Below, piece by piece: positions 26,288 through 34,727 of a stretch of DNA of 64,000 nt; position 1 is the first letter of the stretch; every line of letters begins with the position of its first letter. Origin of the DNA: Amycolatopsis viridis. Lineage in GTDB: Bacteria; Actinomycetota; Actinomycetes; Mycobacteriales; Pseudonocardiaceae. The notes beneath the pieces are model-generated. The model made no database searches, had not been told where the DNA came from, and worked only from the letters and a program-made list of their open reading frames with translations. The stretch is from contig NZ_JAANOU010000001.1 of NCBI RefSeq assembly GCF_011758765.1, positions 682,001-746,000 of the forward strand, in the 5' to 3' direction. The position numbers were made by a program, and so were the translations under genes.

Positions 26288-26578
26288 CCTGTGCCACGAG
26301 TGAGCTGGGTGGTCATCCCGGAGCCGCCCGTCCGGTGAGGACTCCCTTGATCTTTTCCGGCGCCTTCGGCGCCCGGTGGTCACCCGGGGAGGTCTGGGGC
26401 GTGAGCGGTTCGTTGGCCGTTGCCAAAACAGGTTCGCGAAAACCGGCACTGGGGTTCGTGAACTCCGCGGAATGGCTGGGAAAACCAGTGCTGCGGAATG
26501 CGTCGCTGGGTGGTGGCACCTCCGGCCGCCGGTGTCCGGCTCGCCTTGATTCCGCCGGGAAGCGCTGCTGGGTACGCC
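26288..26578. other. Intergenic region between convergent genes
   Basis: No supported gene. It contains a GGCGCC-TTC-GGCGCC hairpin (26359-26373). An open plus-strand frame from about 26335 (MRTPLIFSGAFG...) has no ribosome-binding site and runs antisense into the kinase, so it is not called. The stretch 26420-26520 is less GC-rich than its surroundings and may be a genome-repeated sequence. Confidence 0.4.
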
Positions 26579-27970
26579 TCAAATCCATCCGCGCCGGGTC
26601 AGTTCCGCGACGAAGCGCTGGTAGTTCTCCTCGAGCGCGGGTTGTTCAGCGGGATCCGGATGAATCGTGCTGCTTCCGCCCGGGATCAGGTCCGCCGCCT
26701 CGGTCAAGCCGCCCGGCAACACGGCGGCCGCGGCGAGCATTGCTGCTCCGTACCCGGTTTCGGCTTGGGGGGAGATCTGCAGGTCCAGCCCGGTGACCGT
26801 CGCCCGGATGCGGGTCCACAACGGACTCCGGCTGCCGCCGCCCGCGGCCACCAGCGGTCCCGTCACGGGCACCCCCAGCTCACGCAACCGCGCCAACGCC
26901 AGCCGCTCCACGAACGCGACGCCCTCCAAGCGCGCGCGGTGCAGCTCGACCTCGTCCCGCGGCTCGCCCAGCACGAAGCCGCGCGCCTCCGGCGAGACGA
27001 ACGGGAAGCGCTCTCCAGCCCGCCGCAACGGGTACGCCACCACCCCTGCGGGACCGCGCTCCGCTGCCGCCGCGTCCAGCTCGGCCAGGTTCGCCACACC
27101 GGCCACGGCCTCGCCGCCGGTGTTCGACGCCCCGCCCGGCAGCCACCACCCGTCCGGGTGCCGGTGGCTGTACAACGCACCCGAGGGATCACGCACCAGT
27201 TGCTCGGTGACGCCCTTGAGCACGTACGTCGTGCCCAGGATGCCGGCGAACCGGCCCGGCGTCACCGCACCCGTCGCCAGCTGGCCGGCGCACCCGTCGG
27301 TCATGCCGGCCACCACCAGGCACCCCCGCGGCAGGCCGGCGACCGGGCCGGGCAGCTCGCCCAGCACGGTCGTCGGCCGCACGACCTCGGGGAGCCAGTC
27401 CACCCCGAAGTCGAACACCTCGGCCGCCCACTCCTCGCGCAACGGGTCGTACCCGCTTTTCAGGGCATGCGAGGAGTCGGTCGCCACCGGGCGGCCGAGG
27501 AGCTTTTCACCGATCAGGTCCGGCGTGTGCCGGATGCCGGCCGCGTCCGGGCACGTGCGGCGCAACCAGTTGATCCGGCCCAGCGCGGCCGTGGGCGACA
27601 CGCTCATCCCCAGCTCGTGCCACCGCCGCGCGCCCACCTCCGCGGCCTTCGCGTTGTCGTCCGCGCCGCGGCGGTCGTCGTACATCAGGGCCGGGCCGAG
27701 CGGCTCGCCCCGCGAGTCGACCGCGACGATCGTGCCCGAGGTGGCGGACACGGCAACCGCGCGCACCGGCTCGGCGACCTCCGCGGTCACCCGCCGCAGC
27801 ACCGCCTCGACCGCAGGCCACCACGCCCGCGCGTCCTGCTCGCTGCGGCCCGACTCGTCCCGCACCGGGGCGGGCAGCGGCGCCGAGGCCGTCATCCGCA
27901 CCGAACCGTCGCCGCCGACCGCGAAGGCACGCACCCCCGCGGTCGCGACGTCGACACCGACGACGGTCAC
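26579..27970 (-). CDS. FGGY-family carbohydrate kinase, D-ribulokinase-like
   Basis: 463 residues. The ATPase fold is shown by GVDVATAGVRAF at the N-terminus, VSATSGTIVAVD and PALMYDDRR, GMTDGCAGQLATGAV and AAGGGSRSPLW near the C-terminus. The VSATSGT / MYDD pattern recalls the plant and cyanobacterial D-ribulose kinases rather than E. coli XylB. It likely phosphorylates a ketopentose (or similar) imported and oxidised from a polyol. GTG 27970 overlaps the stop of the upstream permease by 4 nt (GTGA). Confidence 0.85.
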   Translation of the reverse strand: MTVVGVDVATAGVRAFAVGGDGSVRMTASAPLPAPVRDESGRSEQDARAWWPAVEAVLRRVTAEVAEPVRAVAVSATSGTIVAVDSRGEPLGPALMYDDRRGADDNAKAAEVGARRWHELGMSVSPTAALGRINWLRRTCPDAAGIRHTPDLIGEKLLGRPVATDSSHALKSGYDPLREEWAAEVFDFGVDWLPEVVRPTTVLGELPGPVAGLPRGCLVVAGMTDGCAGQLATGAVTPGRFAGILGTTYVLKGVTEQLVRDPSGALYSHRHPDGWWLPGGASNTGGEAVAGVANLAELDAAAAERGPAGVVAYPLRRAGERFPFVSPEARGFVLGEPRDEVELHRARLEGVAFVERLALARLRELGVPVTGPLVAAGGGSRSPLWTRIRATVTGLDLQISPQAETGYGAAMLAAAAVLPGGLTEAADLIPGGSSTIHPDPAEQPALEENYQRFVAELTRRGWI

Positions 27971-29298
27971 GAGCGTGCCGCCGTCACGTCCTGCAAGCTG
28001 GCGTCCTCCTCGATCGCCTTCTTCGTGGTCTCCGGCAGCTTGAGGAACCGGGTCAGCACCGCGGCCACGATGTAGAGGGCCGCGAAGATGATCACCACGC
28101 CCGCCGCGCCGGCCGGACCGAGGAACAGCGACACGATCGCCGGACCGACGAACGCGGCCGCACCGGCGCCGAGGTTCAGCAACGCCATCGCACCACCCTT
28201 GTTCTCCGGCGCGAGCGACGGCAGCAGCGCCGAGATCGGCACGAACCCGGCCAGCGTCGCGCCGTAGAGCGCGCCGACGAGCAGGGCCACCCAGTAGTAG
28301 TCCGCGCCCAGCGAGGTCGGCACGAAGTACAGCAGCAGGATCGAGATGGCGCAGCCGATCGCTCCGAACCAGAAGATCGTGCGCTGCCAGCCGATCTTGT
28401 CCGAGGCCACGCCGAAGATCAGGTTGAAGAAGATGTTCGTGCCGTAGATGACCGACACCAGCAGCAGCCACCGGCCCTCGCCGAACCCGATCTTGTCGGC
28501 GAAGATCGTCGGGAAGAACACCAGCATGCCGAACTCGGGCGCGGTGTTGATGACCCGCACGATCATGCCGATGCCCACCCGCGGCTTCTTCCAGGCGATG
28601 GACACACTGGACACCAGGCTCTGCACCGGCTGCACACCCTCCGGCGCCAGCCGCGTGAAGCCGGTCCGCTCCCGCACGCCGAGCACGCACAGCAGGCCAC
28701 CAATGGCGAGGACACCCACCGACAGCCACAACGTGCCGTAGTGCCCGAGCACCGGGTTGGTGAAGCTCGCGACCAGCGAACCCAGCGTGGGCAGGCCACC
28801 GGTGAAGGCGAAGTAGAACCAGCCGACCGCGGCACCGAGGCGGGCGACCGGCGCGACCGCGGTGATCCACACCAGGAACCCGAACGCGAACATCGGGTAA
28901 CCGAAACCGCGAACGCCGTAGGTGATCAGCATCAGCGCGAAGTTCTCGCTGGGCACTGCGACGGCGAGGAACAGCACGTCGAACACGACCCAGATCGTCA
29001 GGCCGATCCACATCACCCGGCGCGGCCCCCACAGCTCGGACAACGCACCGGACAGCCACGAGGCGAGCATCACCGCCACGCCGTATGCGGTGATCACATA
29101 CGAGGCGTGAATTTCGGTGCCCGCGCCGTTGTCGGCCATGAACGGGGCGATGAACCCGGACTCGACGCCGTCGCCGACCATGAACAGCAACAGGCCGACG
29201 TAGCCGAGGAACAGCGGGGCCGGCAGCCCCCACCTGGCGAGGAGTCCGCCGAAGCCCCTGTCCGGCTGGGACAACCTCGATGTTGCCGTGTGCGTCAT
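27967..29298 (-). CDS. RbtT/DalT/CsbX-type MFS polyol permease
   Basis: 443 residues with 12 predicted transmembrane helices. FLGYVGLLLFMVGDGVESGF and GVRGFGYPMFAFGFLVW resemble the polyol permease group that includes ribitol and D-arabinitol transporters. ATG 29298 is preferred over GTG 29301 because GGAGG lies 6 nt before it. It is translationally coupled to the FGGY kinase, and its promoter region holds an inverted repeat that fits a DeoR site. Confidence 0.85.
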   Translation of the reverse strand: MTHTATSRLSQPDRGFGGLLARWGLPAPLFLGYVGLLLFMVGDGVESGFIAPFMADNGAGTEIHASYVITAYGVAVMLASWLSGALSELWGPRRVMWIGLTIWVVFDVLFLAVAVPSENFALMLITYGVRGFGYPMFAFGFLVWITAVAPVARLGAAVGWFYFAFTGGLPTLGSLVASFTNPVLGHYGTLWLSVGVLAIGGLLCVLGVRERTGFTRLAPEGVQPVQSLVSSVSIAWKKPRVGIGMIVRVINTAPEFGMLVFFPTIFADKIGFGEGRWLLLVSVIYGTNIFFNLIFGVASDKIGWQRTIFWFGAIGCAISILLLYFVPTSLGADYYWVALLVGALYGATLAGFVPISALLPSLAPENKGGAMALLNLGAGAAAFVGPAIVSLFLGPAGAAGVVIIFAALYIVAAVLTRFLKLPETTKKAIEEDASLQDVTAARS

Positions 29299-29340
29299 CA
29301 CGCGCCTCCATGAGTGTCGAACTCAAGTTATCATGAGGCA

Positions 29341-29367
29341 TGTGAAATTCACACGCAAGAGTGTGAA
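29341..29367. promoter_or_regulatory. Candidate DeoR operator of the permease-kinase operon
   Basis: TTCACAC (29348-29354) and GTGTGAA (29361-29367) are perfect arms with a 6-nt spacer; a third half-site, TGTGAA, begins at 29341 and makes a second palindrome TGTGAAATTCACA. It lies 43-69 bp upstream of the permease start and next to the deoR gene. The half-site GTGTGAA resembles GTGTTAA at 30801. Confidence 0.65.
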
Positions 29368-29371
29368 CCGA

Positions 29372-30160
29372 TCAGACCTCGGCGAGGGTCACGTTCGTCT
29401 GGTCCGCCAGCTCGCTGAGGACGTACTTGGAGACGCCGGAGTCGATGACCAGGTGGTGGAAGTCCTCCACTTCGGCCAGCCGGTGCAGCGCCGTGCGCGG
29501 CACCTTGCTGGAGTCCATCAGCAGCACGCGGATCCCGGCGCTGGCCAGCATCGCCCGCTTGACCATCACGATCTCGGGCTCCTGGTGGTAGGTCATCTCG
29601 CTGTTCATCGCCGAGGTCGACACGAACGTCGCGTCCACGGTCAGCCGCTCGACCGCCTCCAGGCAGGGCATGCCGAGGAACGAGTCGTGCGTGGGCGAGT
29701 AGTCGCCGCCCAGGGCGATCAGGCGCAGGTCGTCGACGTGTTTGAGCACGTCGATGGTGCGCAGGTAGTTCGTGGCCACCGTCAGCGGGGTGACCTCGTG
29801 CAACAGCCTGGCGAGCGCGAGAGCGGTGGTGGAGTCGTCCAGCAGGATCGACATGCCCGGCTCGACGAAGCGCAGCGCCTCCCTGGCGATCGCCGCCTTG
29901 GCCTCGACGTGCGCGTTCAGCCGGTATTCGGTGTTGCTCTCGAACACCGTGGACGGCTGGGCCGACACCCCGCCGCGGTACTTGCGCAGCAGCCCGCGGC
30001 GGGCGAGCTCGTCCAGGTCGCGGTGCACCGTCATCACGCTCACGCCGGTCAGTTCGGCCAGTTCCGCGGCCGATGCCTGGCCCTTCTTCACGACGTAGTC
30101 GGTGATGCGCTGCTGCCGGATGTTACGAGAGCGGGCGCTCCCGCTGGACTTGTCTTCCAC
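29372..30160 (-). CDS. DeoR/GlpR-family transcriptional regulator
   Basis: 262 residues: DeoR winged helix (RQQRITDYVVKKGQASAAEL, recognition helix SVMTVHRDLDELARRG) followed by a sugar-phosphate-binding domain of the ribose-5-phosphate-isomerase-like fold (ILLDDSTTALALA, LGGDYSP, DATFVSTSAM). These repressors are normally released by a phosphorylated sugar made in the pathway they control. It lies 9 nt after the phosphatase gene and is flanked by two operator-like palindromes, so it is the obvious regulator of both the minus- and plus-strand catabolic operons. Confidence 0.92.
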   Translation of the reverse strand: MEDKSSGSARSRNIRQQRITDYVVKKGQASAAELAELTGVSVMTVHRDLDELARRGLLRKYRGGVSAQPSTVFESNTEYRLNAHVEAKAAIAREALRFVEPGMSILLDDSTTALALARLLHEVTPLTVATNYLRTIDVLKHVDDLRLIALGGDYSPTHDSFLGMPCLEAVERLTVDATFVSTSAMNSEMTYHQEPEIVMVKRAMLASAGIRVLLMDSSKVPRTALHRLAEVEDFHHLVIDSGVSKYVLSELADQTNVTLAEV

Positions 30161-30169
30161 GGCTCAAGG

Positions 30170-30772
30170 CTAGGCCGTGGGCAGGTTGAACCGGCGCAGG
30201 CTCGTCGCGTCGCCGTCGATCCCGATCTCGGTGAGGGCCGCGTTCTCCACCCTCGGGAAGACCTGGCGGTAGGTGTGGACGGGGATGCCGAGCAGCTCGC
30301 ACAGGGTCAGCCGGATCAGCGTGTTGTGCGCGACGACCAGCACGGGGCCGTTCTCGCGCGCCGCGATCGCCCGGAGGGCGGCCGCACCCCGGCGTGCTGC
30401 GTCCGCGGTCGGCTCCGCGCCGGGGAAGGCCCCGGCCACCGGGTCCGCCCGGAAGGCCGCCACGACCTGCGGGTCCAGTTCGGACAGCACCCGGCCTTCG
30501 GCGATGCCGAAGTGCACCTCGCGCAGGTCGTCCAGCACGACGGGCTCGAGCCCGAGTGCGCGGGCGGACGGTTCCGCGGTGACCTGTGCCCGGGCCTGCG
30601 GCGACCGGTAGAGCGCGCTGATCCGCTCGCCGGAGGCGGCCAGGTAGGCGGCCAGCTGTTCGGCCTGGCGGCGCCCGCGGTCGGTGAGGCCGACCTCGCT
30701 GGTGCCGGCGTACCGGTTCTCCGCGTGCCATTCGGTCTCGCCGTGGCGAACCAGCAGCAGCCGGGTTTCCAT
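30170..30772 (-). CDS. Histidine phosphatase (phosphoglycerate mutase-like) family protein
   Basis: 200 residues. The phosphohistidine motif LVRHGETEWH at the N-terminus, RYAGTSEVGLTDRG, and the second catalytic His in VVAHNTLIR identify the cofactor-independent branch of the phosphoglycerate mutase superfamily, most often sugar-phosphate phosphatases. ATG 30772 follows GGGAGG. Divergent from the HAD gene across a perfect palindrome; co-transcribed with deoR. Its role may be to control sugar-phosphate levels. Confidence 0.88.
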   Translation of the reverse strand: METRLLLVRHGETEWHAENRYAGTSEVGLTDRGRRQAEQLAAYLAASGERISALYRSPQARAQVTAEPSARALGLEPVVLDDLREVHFGIAEGRVLSELDPQVVAAFRADPVAGAFPGAEPTADAARRGAAALRAIAARENGPVLVVAHNTLIRLTLCELLGIPVHTYRQVFPRVENAALTEIGIDGDATSLRRFNLPTA

Positions 30773-30800
30773 CCGTCCTCCCGTGACAAGTCTCGGATCC

Positions 30801-30817
30801 GGTGTTAATTTAACACC
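30801..30817. promoter_or_regulatory. Candidate DeoR operator between the divergent catabolic operons
   Basis: GGTGTTAATTTAACACC is a perfect 17-nt palindrome (8-bp arms around one T) in the 69-bp gap between the histidine phosphatase/deoR transcript and the six-gene plus-strand operon. It is AT-rich relative to its surroundings and can cover both promoters. Confidence 0.75.
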
Positions 30818-30841
30818 AACGGCGTGAAAGGGGTTGTCGCA

Positions 30842-31519
30842 ATGGGTTTCGCCGCGGTGGTGTTCGACCTCGACGGTGTGCTGGTCGAGAGTGAACACCT
30901 CTGGGAGGAGAACTGGGTCGCCTACGCGGCGGCCCACGGTGTCGAGTGGACGGCCGCCGACACCGCCACCGTCCAGGGCATGAGCGCTCCGGAGTGGGCG
31001 GCGTACCTGGCGGAACGCAGCGGCACCCCGGAGACCCCGGAGCAGGTCGAGAAGGCCGTGGTCGACGGGATGATCGCGTCGATCGCGAACGGGGAGGCGC
31101 CGCTGCTGGACGGCGCGGAGGCGATGGTGCGGGACGTGGCGGCCCGCGTTCCCGTCGCGCTCGCGTCCTCGGCGGCGCGCCGGGTCATCGACGCGGTGCT
31201 GGAGACGCACGGGCTGACGCGGGAGTTCGCCGCGACGGTGTCCAGCGCCGAGGTGCCCCGCGGCAAGCCGAGCCCGGACGTCTACGCCGAGGCGGCGTCC
31301 CGCCTGGGCTTCCGGGGCGAGCAGTGCCTGGGGGTGGAGGACTCCAGCAACGGCATCCGCGCCGCGGCGGCGGCCGGGCTGACCGTCATCGCCCTGCCCA
31401 ACCCGACCTACCCGCCCAAGCCGGACGCGCTGGCGCTGGCCGCGCAGGTCGCCGAGTCCAACCACGACGTCCGGAACCTGCTGCTCGCCTACCTCACCGG
31501 AGAGCTGGTGCGCTCATGA
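30842..31519 (+). CDS. HAD-superfamily sugar-phosphatase or phosphomutase
   Basis: 225 residues with HAD motif I (VFDLDGVLVESE), motif II Ser (LASSAARR), motif III Lys (PRGKPSPDVY) and motif IV (GVEDSSNGI), the beta-phosphoglucomutase-like subgroup with an alpha-helical cap. ATG 30842 is placed after AAAGGGG; a GTG at 30824 is less likely. First gene of the operon; its stop overlaps the next start (ATGA). Confidence 0.88.
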   Translation: MGFAAVVFDLDGVLVESEHLWEENWVAYAAAHGVEWTAADTATVQGMSAPEWAAYLAERSGTPETPEQVEKAVVDGMIASIANGEAPLLDGAEAMVRDVAARVPVALASSAARRVIDAVLETHGLTREFAATVSSAEVPRGKPSPDVYAEAASRLGFRGEQCLGVEDSSNGIRAAAAAGLTVIALPNPTYPPKPDALALAAQVAESNHDVRNLLLAYLTGELVRS

Positions 31520-33203
31520 CCACCCTGGGAACAGCCGAGACGTTCAAGCGGGACTGGCTGGACGGCTTCGTCACCGCCTACGGGCGCGAGGTGCGCAAGG
31601 TGCCGGACGCCTACGGCGTGCTGGGCCGCGGCGTGCCCCGCCGGGGCAAGGTCGCCGTGGTCATCGGCGGCGGCTGTGGCCACTACCCGGCCTTCGCCGG
31701 CCTGGTCGGGCCAGGACTGGCCGACGCCGCCGTGGTCGGTGACGTGTTCACCAGCCCGAGCGCCGAGCAGGTCTACCGCACCGCCCGCGCCGCCGAGGGG
31801 GCGCGGGGGTGCTGTTCGCCTACGGCAACTACGCGGGTGACGTGCTGCACTTCGGCCTCGCCGCGCGCCGCCTGGCGGCGGAGGGGATCGACAGCCGCAC
31901 GATCCTGGTCACCGACGACATCGCCAGTGGCCCGGTCGAGGAGCCCGGTCGGCGCCGCGGCGTGGCCGGTGACTTCATCGTCTTCAAGGTCGCCGGTGCG
32001 GCGGCCGAGCGCGGCGACGACCTGGACGCGGTGTACGCGGCGGCGGTGAAGGCGAACGCGCACACCCGCACGTTCGGTGTCGCCTTCGGCGGCTGCACCC
32101 TGCCCGGCGCGAACGAGCCGTTGTTCACCGTGGGCGAGTCCGAAATGGAGCTCGGCCTGGGCATCCACGGCGAGCCGGGGGTTCGCACGGTGGGCCGCCT
32201 CGGCGCGGCTGAGCTGGCCGACGAACTGGTGGACGGCCTGCTGCCGGAGCTGCCGGAGGGCGACGGACGGGTCGCCGTGCTGGTGAACGGTCTGGGCCGG
32301 ACCAAATACGAAGAGATGTTCGTGACCTACACCCGGATCCACGAGCGCCTCACCGCCGCCGGGCTGACGCCGGTGCACACCGAGGTCGGCGAGTTCGTCA
32401 CGTCGCTGGACATGGCTGGGGTCTCGTTGTCCGTCCTGGTGCTCGACGACGAACTGGCCGAGCTGTACGGCGCGCCGTGCGACACCCCGGGTTACCGCAG
32501 CGGCGGCGCGATCATGACTCCGGTCCCACTTTCGTCCACTGTGGACAAACAGCTGGACCGGCCGGAAGGTGACGGCGTCGAGGTCGTCGACCGGGTGCTG
32601 ACCGCCGCGATGCGCAGCATCGAGGAGAACGAGGCCGAGCTGGGGCGGCTCGACGCGGTCGCGGCGGACGGCGACCACGGCCTCGGCATGACCCGGGGGA
32701 TGCGGGCCGCCGTGTCGGCCGCGCGCCGGGCGGCCGGTTCGTCGGTCGCCGACACGCTGCTGGCCGCCGGGACCGCGCTCGCGGACGCTGCCGGCGGTGC
32801 GTCCGGCGCGCTGTACGGCGTGCTGCTCGCCGAGACCGGCGCCGGGCTGCGGGTCGACGAGATCACCACGAGCGCGGTCGCCGACGCCGTGGACGGAGCG
32901 GTGCGCGCGTTCACCGAGCTGGGCAAGGCCGAGCTGGGCGAGAAGACGATGCTGGACGCGATCGAGCCGTTCCGGCAGGCGCTGCGCAAGCAGGCCGGGG
33001 CCGGTGCCGCGCTGGCGGACGCGTGGCGCAAGGCCGCGCAGGCGGCCACGCTCGCCGCCGAGGAGACCGCGAACCTGGTGCCCGCCAAGGGGCGCGCGGC
33101 CCGGCTGGCGCAGCGCAGCAAGGGGCACGCCGATCCCGGCGCGACCTCGTTCGCCCTGATCGTCACGGCGATCGGGGAAGCTCTGAGCAAGGAGGGGAAC
33201 TGA
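31516..33203 (+). pseudogene. DhaK-DhaL fused ketose kinase, interrupted by a 1-nt frameshift
   Basis: ATG 31516 opens a DhaK domain (GGGCGHYPAFAGLVGPG), but the frame is lost near 31797-31809: the codons for Glu-Gly-Gly-Ala-Gly-Val-Leu need one more G in the run GAGGGGGCGCGGGGGTG. From 31810 the next frame reads on faultlessly (LFAYGNYAGDVLHFG), with the covalent substrate His in GLGIHGEPG, then a DhaL domain with DGDHGLGM, to 33203. Full length would be about 562 residues, the size of actinobacterial dihydroxyacetone or erythrulose kinases. Neighbours on both sides are intact and overlapping, so a sequencing error or recent mutation is as likely as true loss. With the RpiB-like gene it resembles the D-erythrulose kinase/isomerase pair of M. 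smegmatis. Confidence 0.85.
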
Positions 33204-33667
33204 TGCGGGTCGTGGTGGCCGCGGACAACGCCGGCGTGCTGCTGAAGAACGAGGTGCGGGACCTGCTGCGCGCGGACGACCGCGTCACCGAGGTGATCGA
33301 CCTCGGCGTGGACAGCCCGGACGACGACCGCGCGTACCCGATCTTCGGGCTGGCCGCGGCCGAGAAGATCGCGGCCGGTGAGGCCGACCGGGGTGTCCTG
33401 GTCTGCGGCACCGGGATCGGCGTGGCGATCTCGGCGAACAAGGTACCGGGAGTGCGCGCCACGGTCGCACACGATTCATACTCGGCCGAGCGGTCGGTGA
33501 AGTCGAACAACTGCCAGATCATCACGTTCGGTGCCCGGGTCATCGGGGCCGAGCTGGCGAAGAAGATCGTCACCGAGTGGCTCGGCTACACGTTCGACCC
33601 GGGTTCGCCCAGCGCGGCCAAGGTCGCCCACATCACCGAATACGAACAGGTTCACGCGGCCGGCTGA
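33203..33667 (+). CDS. RpiB/LacAB-family sugar-phosphate isomerase
   Basis: 154 residues. VVVAADNAGVLLKNEV and LVCGTGIGVAISANKVPGVRA are the RpiB phosphate- and substrate-binding segments; the active-site Cys is in VCGTG. The usual Asp-His-Ala-Gly is Asp-Asn-Ala-Gly here, so the ring-opening His is changed, suggesting a substrate other than ribose 5-phosphate. In M. smegmatis, RpiB relatives next to a DhaK-type kinase isomerise D-erythrulose 4-phosphate to D-erythrose 4-phosphate; the same is inferred here. Its ATG overlaps the kinase stop by 1 nt. Confidence 0.85.
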   Translation: MRVVVAADNAGVLLKNEVRDLLRADDRVTEVIDLGVDSPDDDRAYPIFGLAAAEKIAAGEADRGVLVCGTGIGVAISANKVPGVRATVAHDSYSAERSVKSNNCQIITFGARVIGAELAKKIVTEWLGYTFDPGSPSAAKVAHITEYEQVHAAG

Positions 33668-33695
33668 GGCCCGACGGGTTCAAGGAGGAGCCACA

Positions 33696-34727
33696 GTGCG
33701 CGTTCTGTGCGCGGGAGATGAGTTCGTCGGCAACAACCTGCTGGCCGACGCGGTGCGGGCCGAGCTGCCCACCGAGCCCGAGTTCCGCGAGCTGTTGCTG
33801 CCCTGGCCGATCGAGCCGTTCGGCCCGGTCGGCGGGGTGCACGAGGCGAGCGGCACCGAGGAGCAGGTCATCGAGGCGCTGGCCGGGGCCGAGGTCGCGG
33901 TCACCCAGATGGCGCCGTTCACCAAGAAGGTCTTCGCCGCCGCGCCCGAGCTGAAGCTCGTGTCGGTGTGCCGCGGCGGTCCGGTGAACGTCGACCTGGC
34001 CGCCGCCACGGAGGCGGGTGTCGCCGTGACGTACGCGCCGGGGCGCAACGCGACCGCCGCCGCGGAGTTCGCGATCGGCATGATCCTCGCCGCGATGCGC
34101 CGCATCTCGACCTCGTCGGCCGAGCTGCTGGGCGGCACCTGGCGCGGTGACTACTACGCCTACCCCAATGCCGGTCTGGAGCTCGAGGGCACCACCGTGG
34201 GCCTGGTCGGGTACGGCGCGATCGGCTCGCGGGTGGCGAAGGTGCTGGTCGCGTTCGGGGCGAAGGTGCTGGTCGCCGACCCGTACGCGAAGCCGGAGCA
34301 CATCGCGGCGGACGGCGCCGAGCTGGTTGAGCTGGAGGACCTGCTGCGCCGCAGCGCGGTCGTCAGCCTGCACGCGCGGCTGACCGACGAGACGCGGCAC
34401 CTGATCAACGCGGAGCGGCTCGCCCTGCTGCCGGAGGGCGCGGTGCTCGTCAACTCCGCCCGCGGCGGCCTGCTCGACTACGCGCCGTTGCCGGAGATGC
34501 TGCGCACCGGCCGGCTCGGCGCGCTGGCCCTGGACGTCTACGACGTCGAACCGCCGCCGGCCGACTGGGCCTTGCGCGACGCGCCGAACGTCATCGCGAC
34601 GCCGCACCTGGCGGGGGCCAGCCGCCAGACCGCGGAGCGCGCCGCGCGGATCGTGGCCGCCGAGGTCGGCCGGTACGCTCGCGGTGAGCAGCTGGCCAAC
34701 GTCGCGAACCCGGATGTGCTGCGATGA
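33696..34727 (+). CDS. D-isomer-specific 2-hydroxyacid dehydrogenase
   Basis: 343 residues. Rossmann motif GLVGYGAIGSRVAK followed by an acidic Asp (VLVADPY) points to NAD; catalytic Arg in NSARGG, Glu in DVYDVEPPP and His in TPHLAGAS are all present. Close in style to phosphoglycerate or glyoxylate dehydrogenases. GTG 33696 follows AAGGAGGAG. It may oxidise a sugar acid or reduce a 2-keto acid formed by the aldolase. Four-nt overlap with the next kinase gene. Confidence 0.85.
   Translation: MRVLCAGDEFVGNNLLADAVRAELPTEPEFRELLLPWPIEPFGPVGGVHEASGTEEQVIEALAGAEVAVTQMAPFTKKVFAAAPELKLVSVCRGGPVNVDLAAATEAGVAVTYAPGRNATAAAEFAIGMILAAMRRISTSSAELLGGTWRGDYYAYPNAGLELEGTTVGLVGYGAIGSRVAKVLVAFGAKVLVADPYAKPEHIAADGAELVELEDLLRRSAVVSLHARLTDETRHLINAERLALLPEGAVLVNSARGGLLDYAPLPEMLRTGRLGALALDVYDVEPPPADWALRDAPNVIATPHLAGASRQTAERAARIVAAEVGRYARGEQLANVANPDVLR

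Noticed and set aside
26335-26796. Plus-strand open frame beginning MRTPLIFSGAFG
   Set aside because: No ribosome-binding site, no recognised domain, and it runs antisense into the FGGY kinase.
31809-33203. Separate gene for the second part of the DhaK-DhaL kinase
   Set aside because: It starts in the middle of the DhaK domain with no ribosome-binding site; the upstream frame supplies the missing N-terminus, so one frameshifted gene is the better reading.
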